64,000 nt of DNA from Isochrysis galbana. Lineage: Eukaryota; Haptophyta; Isochrysidales; Isochrysidaceae. A program made the translations under genes and the position numbers. The stretch lies in the NCBI GenBank assembly GCA_018136815.1, contig CM030936.1, positions 2,693,079 through 2,757,078 on the forward strand, in the 5' to 3' direction. The stretch's first letter is position 1. Each line of letters begins with the position of its first letter. Shown in pieces: positions 41,626 through 51,655 of this stretch. The notes beneath the pieces are model-generated. The model made no database searches, had not been told where the DNA came from, and worked only from the letters and a program-made list of their open reading frames with translations.

Positions 41626-41975
41626 TTCCCATTGCCTTGAAATTAGAACAAATAACTATTGACTATTGATTGGTTTTTAGTTCCTGTACCTGAATGACAA
41701 ACCTCGACTCAAGGATTAAGGAGGACGCGCCTAAAGCTAATTCTATTTCTAACAAATGGCATGGCAATGAGGCCGTCGCCGATGCGGTCGTCTACACTTT
41801 GGCTCCACACTTTCTTAGTGTCGAGTCAACCTTGGTTTGGGTCGAAATCGTACCGGGGGGGGGCTTAAAACTTAGCGAGAGCTGCGACGTAGCATAGAAA
41901 GCCTTCTTGCACCCCATCTTCCTCACGGACTGCGATGGTGTGAGCTTTGCGTTGTACAGTTATTGGCCGCTGAAC

Positions 41976-44688
41976 TCAACCGCCCACCTCCATTGGCGCT
42001 GTTGAGCTTACCTTCTGGAATGTCATAGCACCATTGCTGTCCGCGTCGATTTGAACGACTGAGCCGTTGGAGAGCTCGCCGGAGAGGATCATCTTAGACA
42101 ATGCGGTTACCACTTCCTTTTCCAAGTACCTCTCCACGGGCCGTGCGCCGTAGCGCGGGTCGAAACTTGCTTGCAGAATGGCATCGGCGCCGCGGTCGGT
42201 CATCTTTGCCATGACACCACGCTGCTCGAGCCGCTGCGTGACCGCTCCGAAGGCCTTGTGTACCACTTTGCGCAAAGATTGCCGGTCTAGTGGTGAGAAG
42301 ATGCAAATGTCTGAGAGCCGATTGAGGAATTCAGGCGGGAAATACTTGCGGGCCTCTGTAAGCGCCTCCTCCTTGGCACCAGGGTGCCCTTCGAGAAGGG
42401 CTGCGGCCCCGATGTTCGAGGTCAGTATGACCACCGTGTTCTTGAAGTCGACCACACGCCCTTTCGAATCTGTAAGACGGCCTTCGTCGAGAAGTTGAAG
42501 CAGCACCGGAAGCACCCGCGGGTGGGCCTTTTCGATCTCATCGAGCAACACCACAGTATAAGGCTTCTTCCGAACCGCCTCCGTGAGCTGACCGCCCTCA
42601 TCGTGACCGATATAACCCGGTGGAGCACCCACAAGGCGAGCCACTGAGTGAGCCTCCGAGTACTCGGACATGTCAAGACGGACGAGCGAACGTTCGTCAC
42701 CGTTGAATAGCTCTGAATTGAGCGCCTTGGCCAGCTCCGTCTTGCCGACGCCCGTCGGGCCCAAGAAGAGGAAGGAGCCCGTGGGTTGATCTGCACGCGC
42801 AAGGCCAGCGCGCGAACGGAGTACGGAATCAGCAACCGACTGCACAGCCGACTCTTGTCCGATGACACGTTTGTGCAACCGGTCCGGCAGGGAGAGCAAA
42901 CGGGCCTTCTCCCCCTCACTGAGCTTGTTAACAGGCACGCCAGTCCAGCGCGAAACTATCTCAAGCACGTGCGTTTCGGTGACTGCGCGCGACATCATGC
43001 TCGACGAGGCCTCGTGTGCCTCCTTGGCCTCAGTTTCAAGCTGGCGCAGCCGGGTCTCAGCCTCAGGGATTGCGTAAAACTCGAGGTCGGCTGCCTTTTG
43101 CATGTCGCCAGTGCGACGCGACTGCATGGCTTTGACACGCATCTGGTCAAGCTTCTCTTTTAGCTGGCGTACGGCATCGTCGCGCCCGCGTTCTGCCTCC
43201 CACTTCTCGCGAAGCGGCGACAGCTCCTCGCGGATGTTGCCGATCTTCTTTTGCACCTCCCCCAGCCGTTTCCTCGAATCAGCGTCCTTCTCGCGCTTGA
43301 GCGCAGTCGCCTCAATCTCTAGCTGCAAAAGTTGTCTCTCAAGCCGATCTAGCTCCTCGGGTTTCGAATCAAGCTGCACACGCCTAGTGGCGGCAGCCTC
43401 ATCTACGAGGTCGATCGCCTTATCGGGGAGGAAACGGGCTGTGATGTACCGATCGCTGAGCGCCGCCGCTGCAACGAGAGCAGCGTCGTCGATGCGTACA
43501 CCATGGTGTGCTTCGTAGCGTTCACGCAATCCTCGCAGAATAGAAATGGTGGCCGCGACAGAGGGCTCTCCAACCTTCACAGGCTGGAAGCGGCGCTCAA
43601 NNNNNNNNNNNNNNNNNNNNNNNNNNNNNNNNNNNNNNNNNNNNNNNNNNNNNNNNNNNNNNNNNNNNNNNNNNNNNNNNNNNNNNNNNNNNNNNNNNNN
43701 ATGCAGAGTCCTTTTCGATGTGAGCACGGTACTCGTCGTGTGTGGTGGCACCGATGCAGCGCAGCTCGCCGCGAGCGAGTAGCGGCTTCAAAATGTTGGC
43801 TGCATCCATGCTTCCTTCTGTTTTGCCTGCGCCAAGAACATTGTGAATTTCGTCGATGAAGAGGATAAGCCCTGGCGGAGGGGCTTGCGTAACCTCTGAC
43901 ATGACCGCCGTCAGCCGTTCCTCAAACTCGCCGCGAAATTTTGCTCCGGCGATGAGTGAGGCCATGTCTAGAGTGCGCAACCCAATCCCTTTCATGTTCT
44001 CTGGGACATCGTTAGCGAGAATTCGTTGTGCTAGGCCCTCGGCAACGGCCGTCTTGCCTACTCCCGGTTCACCAACTAGCACAGGATTGTTTTTCGTCCT
44101 TCGCGAAAGAATCTGGATGACGCGGCGGATCTCGTCGTCCCTTCCAATCACGGGGTCGAGCTTGCCTGAAGCAGCACGCTCGACGAGGTCGATGCCATAC
44201 TTCTCCAACGCTTCAAAGGTCGACTCGGCAGTTTTCGACTCCACCTTCTTCCCCTGCCGCATGCTATCCACGGCCTTGCGAGCGATACTCTCAGTCAATC
44301 CAGCCTCCTTCAGGGCAGCTCCCACCTTGGAGTCGGTGAAGAGCGACATCAGAAGATTATCGAGCGCAATTAGCGTGTCGCCACTTTGCTTCATCGCCTT
44401 GGATGCAGTGTCGATGACGCGCTTGAAGGAGGAGTCCGGCGCGGATTGCTCGGGCGCGGGGGTCTGCTTGGGTCGCTTAAGTAGCAGACGGCGGATCGAC
44501 CGCCGGATCTCCTCTACCTCGAGACCGGCCTTCTTGCATACGCGCTCGCCGACACTGTTGGGCTCCTCGGCAAAGACGGCTGCAGCGAGGTGTGCGGCCT
44601 CGCACGAGGCGTGGCCGTGCTCGGTCGCAATCTCGATGGCACGATTGATCGCCTTGATCGACGCCTCCGTCAACTCCGGCGACGACAT
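41976..44688 (-). CDS. clpB: ClpB/Hsp104-type AAA+ disaggregase
   Basis: ATG at 44688, stop at 41976, interrupted by 100 N (43601-43700). Without the gap the protein is about 870 residues, normal for ClpB/Hsp101. It extracts and refolds aggregated proteins with Hsp70. N-domain 1-145; first AAA module with Walker A GEPGVGKT (206-213), Walker B LILFIDE (274-280) and the FRGEFEERL pore-region block; a coiled-coil middle domain ([19 protein letters not shown] onward); second AAA module with [23 protein letters not shown], sensor SNIGAAALL and C-terminal [13 protein letters not shown]. No organelle presequence, so a cytosolic form is likely. The coding end is uncertain: MTFQK is followed by a GTAAGC donor-like site, so a last exon may replace the final eleven residues. 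Confidence 0.92.
43601..43700. other. Assembly gap, 100 N, inside clpB
   Basis: The reading frames on both sides of the N run join as ...EKDSA-t + tt-ERRFQ..., giving EKDSAFERRFQ, exactly the family sequence pattern. The true missing length is therefore probably zero or a small in-frame or intronic piece. Confidence 0.9.
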
Positions 44689-45777
44689 CTCGTTGGGTTA
44701 GCGCTGACTGTGTGCGTCCGGGGCCAAAGTGGGGGGTAGAGGGGAGGATTGGGGGGTGGAGCTCGAGCAGGGAGGGGCAGCTGAGAGACGGAGCGAGTGT
44801 CGCGAGCAGTGGGAGTGTGATTGCGAGTGAGAAGTGTCTCGAGCGTATTCAGCAAAGCTCCCTTCTTCCTTCAATACTGGATGGGAGGAACTCTGGACGG
44901 AAGGAAGAAACCTCGGAGGAACAAAGGAAGGGGGGGCGAGAGAGAGGGCGGGGGGGGCGCCGCGAGAGGATGAGGAGAGCGCCGTCGTCGCCACTCTCGG
45001 ACCCCCCCCCCCCCCGCCCGCTCGCACGGGACCCTTTCCAGATTTCTCCCGATACTTCCATTTCTTCTCGAGCCCAGTGCCCATCTCTTGGCCTCTCCCC
45101 GCGGACGCCGTGCTCATCACTCACATAGAGTTACTCCTACTCCGCTCTCCCACAGAGTCTCATCTTCGTCATCATCATCATCACCACTCACCGAAAGAAC
45201 CAAAGAAGAAAGAAGGGAGATCCGAGAGGAGGGTAATTTTAACCGGGTCGTACTAGAGGTAGAGGGGTTTTGAGGTAACTCAAGAGTGACTCAACTGTGG
45301 GCGACTCAACTGCGTTGGCGCGCTGTTGCTGCGTTGGCGCGCTGTTGAGTCACTGTTGAGTTCGCAATGCAAAATACCGTTGAGGCGAACACGACTTTAA
45401 GGTGGTTCTTAAGGTTTTCTAACTCTGGCGCGAGACGGCGGGTGGCGGGCGCGTTGGCTGGCCACCTGCCCGCCTCTACAGGCCCTCGCTCCATGTATGG
45501 GGCGTTGGAGTTCGGTGATCCGTAGGGGATGGAGGCCCAGGGAGTGGATAGATGTGATGGCGCGGCTGCAGCGGCTACCCGGGGCTTCCCCGCCCGCGCT
45601 GCATGTGTCCTGCGTGCAGCGCGGCAAGAAGGCGACCAGCACGGCGCGGCTGTGCTCTGTGCACAACCTGGAGGGCAATGGGGCGGCACAGGCGGCGGTA
45701 GATAAAGGGGTGCTGGTGATGATGATGCGGAGTGCTGGTTGGCTGCGCGGGAGGCTGCTGGAGGCAGACGGGCAGAC
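44689..45777. other. Upstream region of clpB; no supported gene
   Basis: Contains a C13 run at 45003-45015, (CAT)n near 45168-45186, and duplicated gcgttggcgcgctgttg units at 45313-45350. A plus-strand ORF at 45497-45799 (MGRWSSVIRRGWRPREWIDV and on) is unrecognised. Confidence 0.4.
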
Positions 45778-46127
45778 GTGGGAGGCCTCCTGGGAGTGAC
45801 TGCTCCTCAAACGGCAGAAGCGTTTGTGGGCAAGAAGGGCGGCAGGGAGAAGCGGTGGTGCACACGCATGGGATGCGTGAGGGGCTAGTCCGGACGTTAG
45901 AAGCCACCGAAGCAAGCTTCCCCCGTTTGTGGAGTCCCAGATTCAGGACATGTATGGGGTGTGTGAGGTGGGCTTTCTCAAGGAGTCTGTTCGCAAGCGA
46001 TTAGAAGCGCAGGGCTGTCGAGCAAGTGTAACTAGTTTAATTCCATGTCCTGTGAGTGACCGTGTGCGCAATGGGCGTTGTAGCATCTTGTCATGAGACT
46101 CTGAGACCACTTCCAATGTTTCAGAAT
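45778..46127 (+). repeat. Left arm of a 350-bp inverted repeat
   Basis: Pairs with 46242-46591. Comparing the arms by eye I see three mismatches in 350 bp. The arm contains an open stretch KLPPFVESQIQDMYGVCEVG and following residues in one frame, which looks protein-like, so part of a gene may have been duplicated in inverse orientation. Confidence 0.9.
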
Positions 46128-46241
46128 TTTCATTTACCGCTGCCTGCGTCCCCGGATGCCCACATTAGTAAAAATGATCGGAGTACTCATATTCTTTTTT
46201 TGGAAAATGTTGGGAGGGTGGAAAAATAGACAATATGTACG

Positions 46242-46591
46242 ATTCTGAAACATTGGAAGTGATCTCAGAGTCTCATGACAAGATGCTACAACGCCCATTG
46301 CGCACACGGTCACTCACAGGACATGGAATTAAACTAGTTACACTTGCTCGACAGCCCTGCGCTTCTAATCGGTTGCGAACAGACTCCTTGAGAAAGCCCA
46401 CCTCACACACCCCATACATGTCCTGAATCTGGGACTCCACAAACGGGGGAAGCTTGCTTCGGTGGCTTCTAACGTCCGGACCAGCCCCTCACGCATCCCA
46501 TGCGTGTGCACCACCGCTTCTCCCTGCCGCCCTTCTTGCCCACAAACGCTTCTGCCGTTTGAGGAGCAGTCACTCCCAGGAGGCCTCCCAC
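46242..46591 (-). repeat. Right arm of the 350-bp inverted repeat
   Basis: Inverse copy of 45778-46127 across a 114-bp AT-rich spacer (46128-46241). Both arms end at the same base pair (gtgggaggcctcc outside, cagaat inside). No target duplication or transposase is visible, so the arms are not obviously a transposon. Confidence 0.9.
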
Positions 46592-46926
46592 CTTAACTCT
46601 TGACTGCCGGGAGCGCAGCATGCAAATGGCTGCTTCGTTTCTTACGTTTTAGAAGTGAGAGAATGGAGGACCCCCCTGGTGAAGTGAATAAGGGACGCGT
46701 TACGCTAGGAAAGAGGTGGCCATATTTTTCCCGAATGTCCCGCTGCCCCCCCCCCCCTCCCCAACCCGCGCCCGGCACTCCGTTGCGCCGCGCCGCGCCC
46801 TCCCTCGCCCCTGCGCCGCGCGCCGCCCCATCCGCCATCCGAGCACACAGCCAGCATGTATGGAGTAAGACTGTGAATTGTGAATAGTGAATAGGTTTCA
46901 TTTGGAGCTATCTAGATATTAGGTTA
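46592..46926. other. No supported gene
   Basis: Contains a C15-rich tract near 46746-46762 and a low-complexity GC stretch; no ORF recognised. Confidence 0.3.
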
Positions 46927-47110
46927 GGGTAGGGCGGTCAAACAGGGACTTTTTAACTATTAGTAAGGGTTGGGCTGCATTTTTTGACCGTGACGCGATG
47001 CCCAATAAAAAACCGCCCCCCCTCTCTCCCCCTCCGTCACGCGCGCTCACGCTCTACCCGTAAAGAATGGGCGGTCGCGCCCGCGGGGGGATCGGTTCCT
47101 TTATATCTAA
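46927..47110 (+). repeat. Dispersed repeat, family F copy
   Basis: Starts gtagggcggtcaaacaggga, then actattagtaagg, ctgcattttttgaccg, cccaataaaaaaccgcc, cgcgctcacgctctacccgt and aaagaatgggcggtcgcgcc. Shares the first half with 155-345 and the second half with 16165-16215, so it links these two blocks as one family. Confidence 0.65.
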
Positions 47111-48342
47111 GCTACATTCTCGGCATTTGATTCTGTCGGAGCGAAGCTCGTTTCCTCATTGGAAACGAGCCGCGGAAGCGCACCGGCGGCTAGCGCGGCG
47201 CACGGCTCATCCGGGGAGCCCGGAACGGGCTCATCGGGAGAACGGGGAGGGCAAATGACGGGCATGAGAAATGGACGGGAGAGTGGCACGGAACGCGAAT
47301 CGGAGGGACGGAGGACGTAGAAAAGGGCGCGGCGAGCAGATACCGCTTACCGCTTGATTGACTGGGACTCGTAGGGACTCGTCGACTCGAAAGGAAGACT
47401 CGGAAGACTCGGGGCTAGGGGGTACTCAGGGGGTCCGAGGAAAGCTCCATGAGCTCCCCGCAAGAACCGCATTCCGCGCTAGCTGCCGGCGCGCCCTCGC
47501 AGGCAATCCAGGGCATGTCCCGAGCGCTTCGCTCGCTCCGCGCGCGACCCCCCCCCCGAACCAGATAACCACACCGTGAAAATTCCGACATTCCGACCCC
47601 CCCCCCCCGAACCGAAAAAAAACGACACCCTAAAACCGGCCTAAGGCCTAAAACCGACCCCCCCATTATTCTATTTCAAATCGCGAACTTGTAACGTTCG
47701 TACCAACTATTTTTGACTTTACACTTTACACTTGGTAGGGAAGAATAAAGAACCGCCCGCCCGCACGGGGAGGGCCGGATGAGTCAAATCCTAACGCCTA
47801 ACGCTAACGGCGGTACCACCGATGAATTAGAGGTCGGTGGTATTTTTTATTATCAGGGAGAGGGGCAGCTGCCGCCTTGTCAGTGGGGGGGGGAAGACTG
47901 CGCCAAGAGAGTCGCATGACCCGCGGTACTTGGAGGCGCCAATTTATTCAACCTTGCGGTCTTGCAACAACAAAAAATTTTGCACAACCATTTCCACATT
48001 CCACAAGTTCCTCGAACATCCGGCACCCACATCATCAATTACCGCTAGCCAGAGAACACCTCTGGCATCGTCGGCGTTTCAAGGCGAGATGGCCTCCCCG
48101 TTGAGCTTTCCGTCGCTTCCATCGGCGCCAAAATCCACACGCTCAATGCCCCTGCGGTGAAGCAGTGCCCCAATATTAGGCCTCTCGAGTAGGACATGCA
48201 CGCGTTGCTGAAGGTGCATTGCGTCGAGCCCTTGGAAGGCCATAGCCCCCCGGCTTGTCGTGGCATCTGGGCCATAAGTGAATCACGTTCATCCAACCTT
48301 GTTCGTCCTAATGAGCACGTGTGGCCAATTCAACGCCCGCTC
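47111..48342. other. No supported gene
   Basis: GC-rich, with several poly-C tracts (47549-47558, 47597-47608). No ORF with recognisable content; the last part is the 3' flank of the kinesin gene. Confidence 0.4.
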
Positions 48343-50659
48343 CTAGCATGAGCAGCCAAACCAATTACCGCCCGGCGGACGCCTTTCCGGCTCTCCTGGC
48401 AGCCGCACACGACGTACCGGCGTCGTCCAGGACTCCACCTCCTCAGACGCTCCTGCCAGCTCCATGACTGTACGAAGAGTCGAGATGGAGTGTTCAGTTG
48501 CGGTGGAAGCTGGGGACACGCAGCCAAGCACTGCAAGACGACATGCGCTTAGCCCAGCATCGGGGCCCGAAGCGGAGCCTTGGAACGAATCAGCGAGCAG
48601 TCGCGTAAGCAATGAATCCCGGAAAGGCATCCGGACTGGCCGGCCCGTACGTGTGCGCTCGGAGAATGCGCGCACGCACTGCTTCAGTGCGTGCAAGGAC
48701 GTGTTGATCTCCGCCCCTTCGCGTTGCCTCGACTTGTTGTGCACAGCTGAATCGGCCGCCCACTCGGATCCCGCGCAGTCGACGAGCGTTAGGCGCCCCA
48801 CCCGCGGAGGCCGACTGGACGGGCCGAAGCGCACCGCGTCGATGCTTCCTAGCCCGCTCAGCTCGCGTCCCGCAGGCCTCGCACCAATTGGGAACGTGTC
48901 GCGCCTAGCAGGATCAGCGTGAGGAGCTTGATTTTCCGACGGCACATCGATTGATACTATCATATGAGAGCGCGATGAGGTAGAGTTTCCGGCGGTTGCC
49001 TCAGTGGCACGTGCGGCAAAGACGCGGGAGAGGAGCTGCGAGAGTTGTGACTCGGAGGAGACCGTCTCCAGCGTTGCGCCTTTGAGCTCAAGCCCGCCAT
49101 CAGCTGTGGTGAGCACCTGCTATGTGGGGCGAGAGGTTTCCCGACTGAGGAATTACAATAAGAGGTTCCGGCCAAAAGCAACGAAAGTACGTGCAATCGC
49201 ACAACGAAAGCCACCTCCGCTGGGAGTGTTTGCGCCAGCACTAGCGTCAATGGCGCCAGCCCCAGTCCCCCGGGATGGGCCCGCGGGATGGCGCGTCCTG
49301 TCTGTAGGAGCCGCCTCCAAGACAAGGCGCCCCAACAGTACTTGGGCCGGCGTCCCTCACCTGACAGTCGCATTTCGAGATGAGATCTACACATCGCCTG
49401 CCGATGACCTCGACTGCGGAGACGCGAAGCAAGCATGCGCTGCCGTGCGCACCATGCTGGACACGTGAAGCAAGCTCCGGGGTTGCGCGTGAGAAAATTT
49501 GCTCCAGAGTGAATGTCTTCCCTGACCCCGTTTGCCCATAGGTGAAGAGTGTGGAATGCCCACCACACATTGCGTGGCTGATGAGCGGCGCAGCCGCGAG
49601 AGCGTACACATCGTCGGCGCAAGAGTGCTCGTCCATCGCGCCGCCGGATGGCATAAAAGCTGTGTGTCGCATGAACATGCGCACCAGATCGGGCTTCATC
49701 ATGCACGCGTGGGCAATCACGCAGGCTGGGCCTGCATGAGCTGATACACCGCAGCTACCTTCGCACAAGGAGCCTCTCGAAGCACTCTGATCCATCGCCT
49801 CGACGCTGAGAGCGTCGTAATCCCCCTTGGCCTCTTCAGCCGGAAGGAGTGGTCGCTTTCGAACGAAGGCGGCCACGGCGCCCGCTGCCACCGAGGAAGA
49901 CCGACAAACCACTGGGGGCGCACGAGCTCCATTTCCGAGGCGATTCTGCTGCAGCTGCTCACGGACTTCAGCAAGGGCTGCTCGAAAGCTGGTGGCGTGC
50001 ATGAGGCGGGCGGTACGCTTGTCCACCATTGACGCACCTTGAGGGAAGGAGCTGGCGGTGGCTCGATGGCTGGCCTCGCGTGACAAGGCAGCCACAGGCG
50101 CCTCCGCTCCATCATCACCAATGACAAACGAACATGGAGGAGTATGCCTTCCGACTGCCTCGGGAAGCTGATGCCTCTGCAGCGTGCGTGGCTGCTGTTG
50201 CAATGGGCGGCGTGCGGTCCCATTGTCCGCATCAAGTCCACTGGCTGCTACTACGGGCACAGCGGGGTTTCGACGTGCCGGCGAGCGCGCGAGTGTCGGC
50301 CTGGCTGCTGCTTCTGCCAGGAGAGCTTCCTCGTATCGTGCAAGCTCCGATTGCCAGCTGTCGCTAGCTGGAACGGAGCTCGGCGAAGCGGTAAGCGACG
50401 ATGAAGACACGTGCGTAGAGTAGGCGAGGGGCGAGCGCTTGGGCACACCGCCCAGTGCCGCCGTCTCGGCGCGTCCAGCTAGTGAGGAAGCCAACGGCTG
50501 GGCCGACTGGCAAACGACTGAGCCGGCGGCACGCAGCTCCCAGTCGGGCCCGCCGGGCGATTCTGGCGACAGGGGCGTGGCATCCTCTTGCATGGCCTCG
50601 TCGAACGTGTACGACGCACCGAATGACGGGTGGTCAAGGAACGATAGGTCGAGAGCCAT
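48343..50659 (-). CDS. Kinesin motor protein, kinesin-13-like
   Basis: Exons 50659-49361 and 49116-48343, joined in phase 0 (KCDCQ|VLTTADGG), 690 residues. N-terminal ~260 residues are disordered, Ser/Ala/Pro-rich, with a short coiled coil before the motor. Motor: VAAFVRKRPLLP (262-273; the VRKRPL form is typical of kinesin-13), P-loop GQTGSGKT (375-382), switch I NSTSSRSH, switch II LVDCAGSE, INTSLHALKQCVRA and the PFRDSLLTRLL element. The segment HACMMKPDLVRMFM also fits the kinesin-13 neck-proximal strand. Kinesin-13s depolymerise microtubule ends and set spindle and flagellar length. After the P-loop the usual GG..G..GIY loop is missing (FTLEQIFSRAT), which shortens the domain. A short Arg-rich tail follows the motor. 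Confidence 0.85.
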
Positions 50660-50715
50660 CGCCGGTAGCCCCGCGTCGGCGGCGCGGGCGGCGCCCCTCC
50701 GCTCTGCTCCGAGCC

Positions 50716-50812
50716 CTACGCCGCCCCCCCCCCCCCCCCCCCCCCCCCCCGCGAGCCTCCCAACCCCTGCCGCGCCAACCAACTGCTCCCCCCCCCCCCC
50801 CCCCCCCCCCGC
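50716..50812. repeat. Poly-C tracts directly upstream of the kinesin gene
   Basis: Runs of about 31 C (50719-50749) and about 22 C (50789-50811), the first only ~60 bp before the kinesin start codon (G on the coding strand). Confidence 0.8.
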
Positions 50813-50976
50813 TCTTTCAAAAACGGGGGGTTGATGTCAGTGTGTCAGAGTCAGAATTTTCTTGTTGTCCTAGTTTAATCCTAGTGTTGAGGGACGCAAC
50901 GGAGCCCCTACCTCGCGATGGGGGTAGGTACTTTATGCGAGGTTGGTGCATGCCTCGTCGCCTCGTCCGATGTAAA

Positions 50977-51180
50977 AAATCTGAAGATTCTGGGCTAACA
51001 CCACAACCAACTGTATAGTCAGTTGCGATGGAGCGCGCCGGCGCGACTCTCCCCTCCACGGGGCCCCCCGTCGAGGGCGGCACCCCAGCCCCTGTCCCCA
51101 TGCCCATGCCCCATGCCCCATGCCCATGCCCATGCCATGCCATGCCATGCCCATGTGCCCATGCCCCATGGCCCTACATG
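50977..51180 (+). mobile_element. Retroposon 5' end (copy L3), variant cap
   Basis: The cap is CAACTG-TATAGT-CAGTTG at 51008-51025, followed by ATG 51028 and MERAGATLPSTGPPVEG, homologous to the starts of L1 and L2. The similarity ends in (CCATGC)n-like repeats by about 51170. The 24 bases before it (50977-51000, aaaaatctgaagattctggg...) match 459-482. The rest of the element is absent. Confidence 0.65.
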
Positions 51181-51655
51181 GGAAAAACAGTGGACAGTGA
51201 CAGTGGAGGGGGCTCCAAAAACAGTCAAAATAGTCTGTTTTTGGCCTTTGTACTTTGTACTTTGTACGACGAAAACAGTAAAAAACAGTCCGAAAAACCG
51301 TACCGGTACCGGGGGGGACACCCAAAATAAAAAATAGAGAAGCGGTCCTTCCTTCGACTATCGATCACCCTGTCGTCCCTTCGACTATCGATCACCCTGT
51401 CGTCTGTCGTCCTGTCGCCAGCCGCCAGGGCCCCTCTGTCTGCCCCCCCCCCCCTCTGACCCTCTGAGCTCTGCCCTCTCTCTCTCCTTGCCACCTCCAT
51501 GTGTCCTTGTGCACCCCAACCCCAAACCCCAACCCCGACCGCTAGCCGCCGACCGCGCCTCTCTCCTCTCTCGCTCCGCGCTCGCTGCGCGCAACACCCA
51601 ACACCGCCGTCGACGCCGATACGCCGATGCAACCCCTCCACCCCCTACCCCTATC
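51181..51655. other. No supported gene
   Basis: Contains a tccttcgactatcgatcaccctgtcgt direct repeat (two copies, 51348-51403) and a C-run near 51445. Nothing else recognised. Confidence 0.4.

Noticed and set aside
42178-44701. Long plus-strand ORFs opposite clpB
   Set aside because: Antisense shadows of a GC-rich coding gene; the minus-strand frame has clear AAA+ motifs throughout.
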